A stretch of 64,000 nucleotides of DNA, taken from Telmatospirillum sp. (lineage in GTDB: Bacteria; Pseudomonadota; Alphaproteobacteria; Rhodospirillales; Magnetospirillaceae). A program made the translations under genes and the position numbers. The notes below the pieces were generated by a model. The model worked only from the letters and a program-made list of their open reading frames with translations, searched no databases and had not been told where the DNA came from. This document shows positions 56,642 to 64,000 of this stretch, one piece after another. The DNA is taken from NCBI GenBank assembly GCA_031291415.1, contig JARLJB010000058.1, positions 61,105-125,104 on the forward strand, written 5' to 3'. Every line of letters starts with the position of its first letter. The stretch's first letter is position 1.

Positions 56642-59600
56642 TCAACGGGCATTGGTATCAGCGTTCAAGCTGGCTGACCCCGCGACAGACGCACCTGGCT
56701 CCTCTCGCGGGGTCAGCCAGCGGCTGAATTTCGGAGCAAGCCAGTTCTGGATATCGTCTAGGATGGTGAACATCACCGGGATGAAGACCAGAGACAGCAA
56801 AGTCGACGACAGCAATCCGCCGATCACCGCCACGGCCATCGGCTGGCGGAACTCCGCGTCATTACCCAACCCCAAGGCAATCGGCGCCATGCCGGCGACC
56901 ATGGCAATGGTCGTCATCAGGATCGGCCGCGCCCGTTTGGCACCGGCATCCATCAAGGCCTGTAAGCGGTCCATGCCGCGGTCACGGCGGGCCATGATGG
57001 CGTATTCCACCAACAGGATCGAGTTCTTGGTGACGATCCCCATCAACATAATGATGCCGATCAGCGCCGGCATCGACAGCGTCATGTGACACACCAGCAA
57101 CGCCACGAAAGCGCCGCCCAGGCTCAGCGGCAAAGCCGTCATGATGGTCAAGGGCTGAAAGACGTTGCGAAACAGCACCGTCAGAACCGCCAGATTGAGA
57201 AGAAGACCGGTCAGCAAGGCCAGGGCGAAACCGACGAACATGATCTGCATCTCTTCGGAATTGCCGTAACTGGGATGGCTGACGCCGGCCGGCAGATCCC
57301 GGAGAATTGGCAATCGATTGATTTCCGCCATGGCGTCGCCTAGATCCTTGCCATGCAGATCCGCCTCGACCGACACTTTCCGGGCGCGGTCGAAGCGGTC
57401 GATCTCGGCGGCGGACGATCCCATGGCGATCTCGGCGACCGACGTCAGCGGCAGAAGCTGGCCCGAGGCGGTGCGGACACGCAGAAGCGACAGCATGTCG
57501 AGATCGTCGCGCCATTTCGGATCGATCAGAACTCTGATCGGCACCTGACGGTCGGCCAGGTTGAATTTCGCGCTGTTGGTATCAATCTCGCCAAGCGTCG
57601 CGATCTTCGCCACCTGAGCGATCGAAGATACCGAGACGCCCTGCTCGGCGGCAAGAACGGCGCGCGGTCTGATGATGATTTCCGGACGCTGCAGGGCGGC
57701 GGTCGAGGCGACGTTGGCAAGATAGGGCAACGCCTGCATTTGCCGTCGCAGCTCGTTGGCCGCGACCTCCAGCGCCTCGCCGTCGTTGGAGGTCAGAAGA
57801 ACGCTGACGTCCTTGGCTGCAAAGCCGTCGACGGCGAGAAAGCCGATATGGATGCCGGGGACCTTCCGCAGTTCCGGCTCGATCGCCGCTTCGAAGGTCT
57901 TGCGATCCGTGCGACGGCTGCGGTCGGTCAGGATGACGAAAAGGCGGCCCGTCTGAATCTTGCCGCCACGACCGGCCCGCGCCCAGACGCTTGCGACTTC
58001 CGGCCTGGCCTTCAAAAGCGTCGTCAACTGCTGATTGACGGTGTCGGTCTCCTCCAGCGTGGCGCCCGGCGGCAGTTGGAACTCGAGGACCGAAAAGCCG
58101 ACGTCCTGGTTCGGCAGGAAACCGGACGGCAGCATAAGCGCGACCCCGATGGAAAGAAGCAGGACCAGGACGCCGCCGGCCACGGTCCAGCGGCGGTGGC
58201 CAAGACACCAGCCCAGTAGATGCAGATAGGTTCCCATCCATTTCGGACGGTGTTGGATCTCCTGGCGGGGCTTCAGGAAATAGGCAGCCATCATCGGCGT
58301 CAGCAAACGGGCGACCAATAGGGAAAACAGCACCGCCACCGCCACTGTGATGCCAAATGACCGGAAATATTGACCGGAAACCCCGGGCATGAAGGACACG
58401 GGCACAAAGACCGAAACGATGGTCAAGGTCGTGGCGACCACTGCCAGGCCGATTTCCTCGGCGGCGTCCAAAGCCGCGGCGAAGGGCCGTTTTCCGAGAT
58501 GGATGTGGCGCACGATGTTCTCGATCTCGACAATTGCGTCGTCGACCAGAATTCCCACCACCAGTGCCAAGGCCAGCAGGGTGACGCTGTTCAAGGTGAA
58601 GCCCAGCCATTTCATTGCCAGGAAGGTGGGAATTGTCGATAGCGGCATGGCAAGCGACGAAATCGCCGTCGCCCGCCCATCGCGCAGAAACCACCAGACG
58701 ACGCCAACCGCGAGAAGCGTGCCCAGCACCAGCGATTCGATCGAGGCAAGGAAGGATTCCTTGGTAAACTTCACGAAATCGAGCACCAACTGGAACTGGA
58801 CGTCGGGGTAGTCCTTCTTCATCTGGACGATCGCCTTGGCGACACCGTCGGCGACCGCCACCTCCGAGGAGTTGGGCGCGCGCGTAATGGCGAACCCCAG
58901 GCTCGGCAAGCCGTCGAGGCGCGATATGGTCCGCAGTTCGGAACTGGCGTCGGAGACTTCCCCCAGGGTCTTCAACCTGACCTTGCCGCCATTGGGGACG
59001 GCGATTTCGGTGTCGGCCAATTGTTCCACGCTGTGGGCGCCGCCCAACGTCCGGATCGACTGTTCGGCCTTGCCGACGTTGCCGCGACCTCCGGGCATAT
59101 CCAGATTGAGGTTACGCAGTTGCTCGTTGACCTCGTCGGCGGTAATCCCGGCCGCCATCAGATGCCGGGGGTCAAGATTGACCCGGATTTCCCGGGTCTG
59201 CCCGCCGAACCGTTCGACAAGCCCGACGCCAGGCACATGGTTCAGCGTCCGCGTCATGTCGTTGTCGACCAGCCAGGACAGCTCCTCGATCGAGCGGCTG
59301 GAAGAGGTGATGTTGTAGATCAGGATCTCGCTGCCTGAGACATCCTGGCGGGCGACTTGCGGTTCGTAGATGTCCTGCGGCAACTCGGACCGCACGCGGG
59401 AAACGGCATCGCGGACGTCGTTGACGGCGCGATCGGTGTTGTAACCGATCTTGAATTCCAAGACCGTCTGCGACGATCCTTCGACCACCGTCGAGGTGAT
59501 ATGATCCAATCCCGTGATACTGCCGACCGCATTTTCGATCTTCTTGGTGACTTGCGTCTCAAGCTCGGCAGGCGCGCCGCCCGGCCTGGAAACAGAAACC

Positions 59601-59746
59601 GTCACCACCGGATAGTCGATGTCCGGGTTGTTGGCGACATCGAGGGTCAGATAGCTGGCGATGCCGGCGAACACCAGCACAGCAAACAAGACGATCGGCG
59701 GTATTGGATGACGGATCGCCAGAGCCGAGATGTTCCCGTTCGACAT
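56642..59746 (-). CDS. RND-family efflux pump, inner-membrane transporter
   Basis: This 1034-residue proton-driven pump of the AcrB/MexB/HAE1 superfamily has two repeats of six membrane helices and large periplasmic loops. Visible signatures are RHPIPPIVLFAVLVF at the N-terminus, PDIDYPVVTVSVSRPGG, the TM4 acidic pair in GILVDDAIVEIENI and GIVTKNSILLVEYA in the second half. The ATG at 59746 has GAGG six bases upstream; an in-frame TTG at 59758 overlaps the stop of the fusion-protein gene. Substrate cannot be read from the sequence. No outer-membrane channel gene is adjacent. Confidence 0.93.
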   Translation of the reverse strand: MSNGNISALAIRHPIPPIVLFAVLVFAGIASYLTLDVANNPDIDYPVVTVSVSRPGGAPAELETQVTKKIENAVGSITGLDHITSTVVEGSSQTVLEFKIGYNTDRAVNDVRDAVSRVRSELPQDIYEPQVARQDVSGSEILIYNITSSSRSIEELSWLVDNDMTRTLNHVPGVGLVERFGGQTREIRVNLDPRHLMAAGITADEVNEQLRNLNLDMPGGRGNVGKAEQSIRTLGGAHSVEQLADTEIAVPNGGKVRLKTLGEVSDASSELRTISRLDGLPSLGFAITRAPNSSEVAVADGVAKAIVQMKKDYPDVQFQLVLDFVKFTKESFLASIESLVLGTLLAVGVVWWFLRDGRATAISSLAMPLSTIPTFLAMKWLGFTLNSVTLLALALVVGILVDDAIVEIENIVRHIHLGKRPFAAALDAAEEIGLAVVATTLTIVSVFVPVSFMPGVSGQYFRSFGITVAVAVLFSLLVARLLTPMMAAYFLKPRQEIQHRPKWMGTYLHLLGWCLGHRRWTVAGGVLVLLLSIGVALMLPSGFLPNQDVGFSVLEFQLPPGATLEETDTVNQQLTTLLKARPEVASVWARAGRGGKIQTGRLFVILTDRSRRTDRKTFEAAIEPELRKVPGIHIGFLAVDGFAAKDVSVLLTSNDGEALEVAANELRRQMQALPYLANVASTAALQRPEIIIRPRAVLAAEQGVSVSSIAQVAKIATLGEIDTNSAKFNLADRQVPIRVLIDPKWRDDLDMLSLLRVRTASGQLLPLTSVAEIAMGSSAAEIDRFDRARKVSVEADLHGKDLGDAMAEINRLPILRDLPAGVSHPSYGNSEEMQIMFVGFALALLTGLLLNLAVLTVLFRNVFQPLTIMTALPLSLGGAFVALLVCHMTLSMPALIGIIMLMGIVTKNSILLVEYAIMARRDRGMDRLQALMDAGAKRARPILMTTIAMVAGMAPIALGLGNDAEFRQPMAVAVIGGLLSSTLLSLVFIPVMFTILDDIQNWLAPKFSRWLTPREEPGASVAGSASLNADTNAR

Positions 59747-59754
59747 GACGGTCC

Positions 59755-60966
59755 TCAATAGCTGCGAGGGGTGGAACCGGAGGCCTGCTCGGCCGGCGTA
59801 TCGACGATCGTGACATGGTCGCCGCTCTTCAGATGGCCGGCTCCCAGCAGCGCCAGCCGCTCACCCGGTTGAAGTCCCGCCGAAACCTCAATGCGACCGC
59901 GGTCGCGCGCGCCCAGCACGATGGGTCGCGGGTCGGCCTTGCCGGTGGCGTCGATGACGAAAACCACCGGCTTGCCGTCCTGATAAACGATGACCTTTTC
60001 GGGCACAACCAATGCCTCGGTTTGTCCCAACGAAACGCGCCCGGTCGCGAACATGCCCGGCAGCAGGCCGGATTCCTTGCCAACGTCGACCCGGACACGG
60101 CCGATTCTGGTTTTGACGTCGACGGTCGGTTCGATCAGCCGAACCACGCCCGGCGTCCCGCCGGAAGGCGATGTCACGCCGTCGATAGTCAAGACGACAG
60201 CTTGCCCGACCCGAACAGCCGCCAGATCGGTTTCCGGCAATTCGGCCACCAGTTCGATGCGATCGTCCCGGATCATGCGAAACAATTCACCATTGCCGGC
60301 CGACACCACGGCGCCCAGATGCGCATTGCGCAAGGTGATCGTCCCATCGGCCGGCGCACGCAATTCCGCCTGTCGCAATTTGGCTTCGGCCAGAGCCAGA
60401 TTGGCCCGCGCGACGCCGACCCTTGCCTCCATGGTCAATGCCGTGGCGCGGCGGTTGTCGTGGTCCTTGCCACTCATCCAGCCGGTTTTTGCCAACTCGT
60501 CGGCGCGTCTGGCGTTGGCGTTGGCCTCGAAGACATTGGCCTCGGCCTCCCGCAGGGAGGCTTCGGCCTGCTGCAGCTGCGCCCGCAGCACCTTGTCGTT
60601 GAAGCGGGCAAGCAGCTGCCCCTGTTTGACATGATCACCGACGTCGACCAGCACTTCCGACAAAGCCAATTCGCTGGTTTCTGTACCGATCGGCAATTCA
60701 TCGCGGGCGGCGAGTGAACCGGTAACCATCAGACTGCGCGGAATGATTCCGTTTTCCGCCCGGGCAACCGTCACCGTCAGGGCCGAAACGTGGGGATCGG
60801 CTTCCTTGGCCGACTTCGAGCTGACCTGCTGCCAGGCATAGTAGCCCCCGGCACCGAAACAAACCGTCCCGGCCAGCGCGATGCCCCACCATCGGAACCG
60901 ATGTAAGACCGACCGCGTCGGGCCGATCGATAGACTCCCCTGCCGTTCCATCGAATTCGATGGCAT
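59755..60966 (-). CDS. RND efflux membrane fusion protein (periplasmic adaptor)
   Basis: This 403-residue adaptor connects the RND pump to an outer-membrane channel. It has a cytoplasmic N-terminus, an anchor helix (about 27-47, WWGIALAGTVCFGAGGYYAW), then the barrel-lipoyl-hairpin layout. The lipoyl motif VDVGDHVKQGQLLARFND near 118 is followed by a coiled-coil hairpin (about 140-210) and the second lipoyl half LRAPADGTITLRNAHLG. The ATG at 60966 is preceded by GGAG; an upstream GTG at 61017 would add 17 residues. It is the first gene of the pump operon and its stop overlaps the pump's alternative TTG. Confidence 0.92.
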   Translation of the reverse strand: MPSNSMERQGSLSIGPTRSVLHRFRWWGIALAGTVCFGAGGYYAWQQVSSKSAKEADPHVSALTVTVARAENGIIPRSLMVTGSLAARDELPIGTETSELALSEVLVDVGDHVKQGQLLARFNDKVLRAQLQQAEASLREAEANVFEANANARRADELAKTGWMSGKDHDNRRATALTMEARVGVARANLALAEAKLRQAELRAPADGTITLRNAHLGAVVSAGNGELFRMIRDDRIELVAELPETDLAAVRVGQAVVLTIDGVTSPSGGTPGVVRLIEPTVDVKTRIGRVRVDVGKESGLLPGMFATGRVSLGQTEALVVPEKVIVYQDGKPVVFVIDATGKADPRPIVLGARDRGRIEVSAGLQPGERLALLGAGHLKSGDHVTIVDTPAEQASGSTPRSY

Positions 60967-61143
60967 CTCGCTTTTCTCCAATTCGCGCAAATTCGGCGCC
61001 GATCGGGAACCGCCCACCGATTCCCTTTCATGACGCGTGCTCCTATCACGAAGCGTGCCAACTGCGGCAAGCGCAGAAATCGGAATGCCTGACGCCGTGA
61101 TGGTGATGAATTTCGCTAAAACTTCGCCATTTCCGTGATTGTT

Positions 61144-61971
61144 TCAAAATGAATAGACAACTCCGAGATTTCCCGATATCTGCGCCCGCTTGACCGTCAC
61201 GGGACTGCGGCCGGCATCGCCAACCAGCCAATCGGTTGCCACGGTCGAGGAAAACGCCCAACTTTTGGTTACTTGATAGACCGCATTTACCGACAGGCCA
61301 ACGCTCTTCACCCCCGCATCCGGCGTGAAAGCCCTTTTCCCGGAAGCGGCGGACTGCCGTGTCGACACCCCGAAAAAATTCCTCATGTGGTCGGCGTCGG
61401 CCAATTTTGTATGGACGGCGCCATTCAAGGTAACCGTTTCGGTGACGGGCACGCCCGACCCGACGGAGAGATCGGCCGTTGTGCCATATTTGCCCGACAA
61501 GGCCCTGGCGACATCCAAACCGAAAGTGACGGGACCGAGAGTGTACTCCCCGGAGACATTGCCGAGGAGGGAACAATCGACATCGCCCAGACCACGCAAA
61601 TTCCGGCGGTCGTCCTTTTCGTCACGGCCACCGTTGTAGCCAAGAGCAACGGTAACGCCATAGTTGTCCCCCTTGATCGGTTTCACGCCGATGCCGCTCA
61701 TGCCGAAAAAGAAGGTTCCTTTATCGTAGGAGGCATTGGCAAGACCGCCACCGCTGACGGTGGTCCGGTTCGACCCTTCATATCTTGGCGAAAAGACGCC
61801 GCCGGTCGCCAGCGTGACGTCCCAATTCGCCGTGTCGGTGAAGCGGTCGGAGAAACTCCCCTGCCGTCCGGAATTTTCGGACTTCGTCGTCTCGTCGGCA
61901 GCAGATGAAGCGCAGAACGCACTCGAAGTCATGGCGAACACCGAAACGAACACCAGCGTTTTATTACTCAT
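61144..61971 (-). CDS. Outer membrane protein of the MipA/OmpV family
   Basis: This 275-residue protein has a signal peptide (TLVFVSVFAMTSSAFC, cleavage near SSAAD) and a beta-barrel pattern ending in VVYSF, the terminal phenylalanine expected of outer-membrane barrels. The early segment ATGGVFSPRYEGSN and SGIGVKPIKGDNYGVTVALGY-type repeats resemble MipA/OmpV proteins. The ATG at 61971 has AAGGGA upstream; the open frame begins 14 codons earlier. It lies upstream of the efflux operon on the same strand, separated by 177 nt from the fusion-protein gene. Function unknown; the family is often induced by metals or toxic compounds. Confidence 0.8.
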   Translation of the reverse strand: MSNKTLVFVSVFAMTSSAFCASSAADETTKSENSGRQGSFSDRFTDTANWDVTLATGGVFSPRYEGSNRTTVSGGGLANASYDKGTFFFGMSGIGVKPIKGDNYGVTVALGYNGGRDEKDDRRNLRGLGDVDCSLLGNVSGEYTLGPVTFGLDVARALSGKYGTTADLSVGSGVPVTETVTLNGAVHTKLADADHMRNFFGVSTRQSAASGKRAFTPDAGVKSVGLSVNAVYQVTKSWAFSSTVATDWLVGDAGRSPVTVKRAQISGNLGVVYSF

Positions 61972-61996
61972 AGCGAGTCCCTTTGGCAAAAAGGCA

Positions 61997-62015
61997 GGTT
62001 GCCTGAAAGGCAACC
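61997..62015 (-). promoter_or_regulatory. Hairpin in the leader of the MipA-like gene
   Basis: GGTTGCCT (61997-62004) pairs exactly with AGGCAACC (62008-62015) around a GAA loop, 26 bases before the start codon. It would form in the mRNA leader, outside the ribosome-binding site. Confidence 0.4.
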
Positions 62016-62060
62016 GTCTAGCCCAAAGGTTGCTCGCTGTAAATGTAATTTTTATCGTTT

Positions 62061-62080
62061 ATCATTCATTCTTGAATGAT
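62061..62080. promoter_or_regulatory. Palindrome, operator candidate upstream of the MipA-like gene
   Basis: ATCATTCA (62061-62068) and TGAATGAT (62073-62080) are exact inverted copies around TTCT, in an AT-rich stretch 90 bases upstream of the MipA-like start and just after the TPR gene. No T tract follows on the - strand, which speaks against a terminator. Confidence 0.45.
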
Positions 62081-62088
62081 TTTCGGAG

Positions 62089-63789
62089 TCAACCGATTGC
62101 CGTCATCGTCACCCACCGCGCAAGATCGAGGCTCAATCGACGCAGCACCGGACGCCAGTCACTCCATGCGGTTTGGTGATAGATCCGCGCCGTCGGATAC
62201 CAGGGAGAATGCTCGCAACCATCCAGCCAACGCCAGCAGCCGTCGAAGCGGGAGACCAGCCAAAAGGGTTTGCCGAGCCCACCGGCCAGATGGGCCACCG
62301 ACGTGTCGACCGTCACAACGAGATCGAGAGCCGACACCAGAGCCGCCGTATCGGCGAAGTCGCCGATCTCATCCATCGGATCCCACAAGTCGGCGCCGGC
62401 GGGCGGCATCCGCGCCTGCAGACCAGCCCCCCCCTTTTGCAGACTGATCCATTGGATGCCCGGAACCCGCAGGGCGTCCACGAACTGGGCAAGAGCCAGA
62501 CTGCGCCGCCGATCCATGAGATGGGCGCCGCGCTGATGCGGCCGGGGATCGCCGGCCCAGACAAGACCGACCTTCCGCCCAGGAAAAGCCGCCAGACGGT
62601 CGCGCCAGCCCTGCACCGCCGACGGCTCGGCGAAGAGATAGGGAACGGCGGCCGGAATCGTCTCCAGAACCGTCCCACAGCACATCGGCAAACTCATCAG
62701 CGGCATATGGCAGTCATAGTCCGGCAGAGGATCGTCGGTCGACACAACGGCCACGGTTCCCGGAAAGCCCGTCAACAGGCGCCGGAGGGGCGGAAAGACA
62801 CGCAATACCACCGGTCCACCGACCCGCGCCGCGATTTCGGGAACATAACGAACGAACTGCAGAACGTCGCCCAGTCCCTGCTCGGCGTAGAGCAGCAGCG
62901 TCTTGCCATGCAGAGACTGGCCGTTCCACTCCGGGCCGGGCAGCGGCATCTTGCGAAAGGCGCTGCGCTCGGTCCTCTTGCGCCATTCGAATTCCCGCCA
63001 GCCGGCCGCGAAATCCCCCCGTTTCAACAATACGGAGGATGCGTTGTAATGGATTTCCGCGTCATCCGGCGCCAGCCAAAGCGCCCTTTGGAACACCTTC
63101 GCCGCCTCGGCCAGGCGTCCCGCCTCCCGTAACGCATTGCCGAGATTGTTGTAGACGTCGGCCTGCTCCGGCCGGAGGGCGATCGCCTGCCGGCAAAGAG
63201 CAATGGCAGCCTCGCTGGCCCCTTGGTCGATCAAGGCGCCGCTGAGGTTGGTGGCCGCCTCGGCAAAATCCGGCTGCAAGGACAAGGCGCGCATGAAGGC
63301 GCCGACAGCCGCCTCCGTCTGCCCCAGTTCCATGAGCGCGTTGCCGAGATTGTTGAAGGCCTGCGGATTTTCGGGCTGGATGGCCAGGGCTCGCCGGCAG
63401 GCGGCCAATGCGGCAGCCGGCTCCCCGGCATCGACCTGCATCGCCGCCAAATTGTTATAGGGTTGGGCAAACTCCGGACCGAGCGAGATCGCCCGGTGGA
63501 AAATCGTCTCGGCTTCGGCGAAGCGCCGCTGGGCGCTGAGGAGATTTCCGAGATCATTGCAAAGATCGACGGCCATCGGAGACTCGGGCGCCAGGACGAC
63601 GGCCCGGCACAAGGCCGATGCCGCCTGCGGAAGATGACCCAACCCCTGCCAGGCGAGGCCCAGATTGACCCATGCCGGAATCGCATCGGGGATCGACGCG
63701 AGAACCTGCTGATAGGTCGCCACCGCCTCGTCAAGAAAACCGTCCTGATGCTTCGCAAGAGCCATTGCGAAGAGACGGTCGACGTCCAT
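62089..63789 (-). CDS. TPR protein with C-terminal glycosyltransferase-like domain
   Basis: This cytoplasmic protein has 566 residues. The first 290 are about eight TPR units with the usual pattern (YNNLAAMQVDAGEPAAALAAC, FNNLGNALMELGQTEAAVGA, YNNLGNALREAGRLAEAAKV). After a segment typical of this family (WREFEWRKRTE), the rest looks like a GT9/heptosyltransferase-type domain, with LLLYAEQGLGDVLQFVRY near 325, VGLVWAGDP near 435, and a C-terminal VVTVDTSVAHLAGGLGKPFW. The ATG at 63789 has GGAGG eight bases upstream; earlier in-frame codons lack homology. Such proteins are often tied to surface-glycan or flagellin modification, but the acceptor is unknown. Confidence 0.85.
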   Translation of the reverse strand: MDVDRLFAMALAKHQDGFLDEAVATYQQVLASIPDAIPAWVNLGLAWQGLGHLPQAASALCRAVVLAPESPMAVDLCNDLGNLLSAQRRFAEAETIFHRAISLGPEFAQPYNNLAAMQVDAGEPAAALAACRRALAIQPENPQAFNNLGNALMELGQTEAAVGAFMRALSLQPDFAEAATNLSGALIDQGASEAAIALCRQAIALRPEQADVYNNLGNALREAGRLAEAAKVFQRALWLAPDDAEIHYNASSVLLKRGDFAAGWREFEWRKRTERSAFRKMPLPGPEWNGQSLHGKTLLLYAEQGLGDVLQFVRYVPEIAARVGGPVVLRVFPPLRRLLTGFPGTVAVVSTDDPLPDYDCHMPLMSLPMCCGTVLETIPAAVPYLFAEPSAVQGWRDRLAAFPGRKVGLVWAGDPRPHQRGAHLMDRRRSLALAQFVDALRVPGIQWISLQKGGAGLQARMPPAGADLWDPMDEIGDFADTAALVSALDLVVTVDTSVAHLAGGLGKPFWLVSRFDGCWRWLDGCEHSPWYPTARIYHQTAWSDWRPVLRRLSLDLARWVTMTAIG

Positions 63790-64000
63790 GCTCTTGTCCT
63801 CCAAGGGTCCTGCCCGGTGATGACGATCACCAGATCGCCTACATCTTCGTCCGCTCTGTCTCGTCATGTGTGGACGGTCCCTGCATTGCAAGGGGAAAGT
63901 GACGGATAGAGCAGTCAAGTCGGATACGGTCATGTGTACGGCCTATGAGTGCGGTGCACATGACCGCTGGCCCTGATGATACCCGTAGATCGGTTCCCAA
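63790..64000. other. Upstream region of the TPR-glycosyltransferase gene
   Basis: The last 211 bases contain the ribosome-binding site of the TPR gene and no further gene that I can support. The open frame through part of it is an N-terminal extension without homology. Confidence 0.4.

Overview
The window looks like a chromosomal segment from an alphaproteobacterium, most likely of the Rhodospirillales (Magnetospirillum/Telmatospirillum-like). The support is high-GC DNA, the alphaproteobacterial division and cell wall (dcw) gene order running into ftsQ-ftsA-ftsZ and then lpxC-bamD-recN-ligA, an FtsZ with a very long disordered linker, and an ArsR regulator fused to a methyltransferase in front of metF-metH. 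I see no phage, transposase, CRISPR, rRNA or tRNA. The genus is an inference.

Positions 1-15.7 kb (+) hold one dense dcw operon: ftsI (5' end outside the window), murE, murF, mraY, murD, ftsW, murG, murC, murB, ddl, ftsQ, ftsA, ftsZ. Most junctions are 4-nt stop/start overlaps, and murE starts at TTG inside ftsI. A 0.6-kb gap with palindromic repeats and a strong terminator follows. Then come envelope and DNA-repair genes on the + strand: lpxC, bamD, recN, ligA, a CBS-pair protein, a secreted pentapeptide-repeat protein and a diguanylate cyclase.

Positions 24.8-30.3 kb (-) form a coherent module: a serine transporter (SdaC type), L-serine dehydratase (which makes pyruvate), and a two-component system closely resembling the E. 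coli pyruvate-sensing pair BtsS/BtsR. Positions 30.7-37.1 kb (+) hold a UvrD/PcrA helicase, PrmA, aminopeptidase P and a trans-sulfuration-type PLP enzyme. On the - strand, 37.1-44.5 kb reads ArsR-methyltransferase regulator, metF, metH, then an unassigned cyclic-nucleotide-binding/TPR protein. A 7-6-7 palindrome just upstream of the regulator is a good operator candidate.

Positions 44.7-46.2 kb (+) carry mlaA and mlaC, closed by a 13-bp hairpin shared with a convergent pair made of a PAS-HisKA_2 kinase and a REC-PAS-PAS-GGDEF-EAL regulator. Next come ettA (-), a secreted RNase T2 whose second active-site motif lacks the usual lysine, and a DUF4212 plus sodium:solute symporter pair. On the - strand follow an RND efflux operon (membrane fusion protein, pump, LysR), an orphan TonB/TolA-like protein, a MipA/OmpV-type outer membrane protein and a TPR-glycosyltransferase-like protein.

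The points most worth checking are the serine/pyruvate module with its BtsSR pair, the ArsR-methyltransferase operator, the cNMP-TPR protein, the RNase T2 lacking its motif lysine, probable leaderless transcripts for the pentapeptide gene and the helicase, and several classes of long intergenic palindromes.
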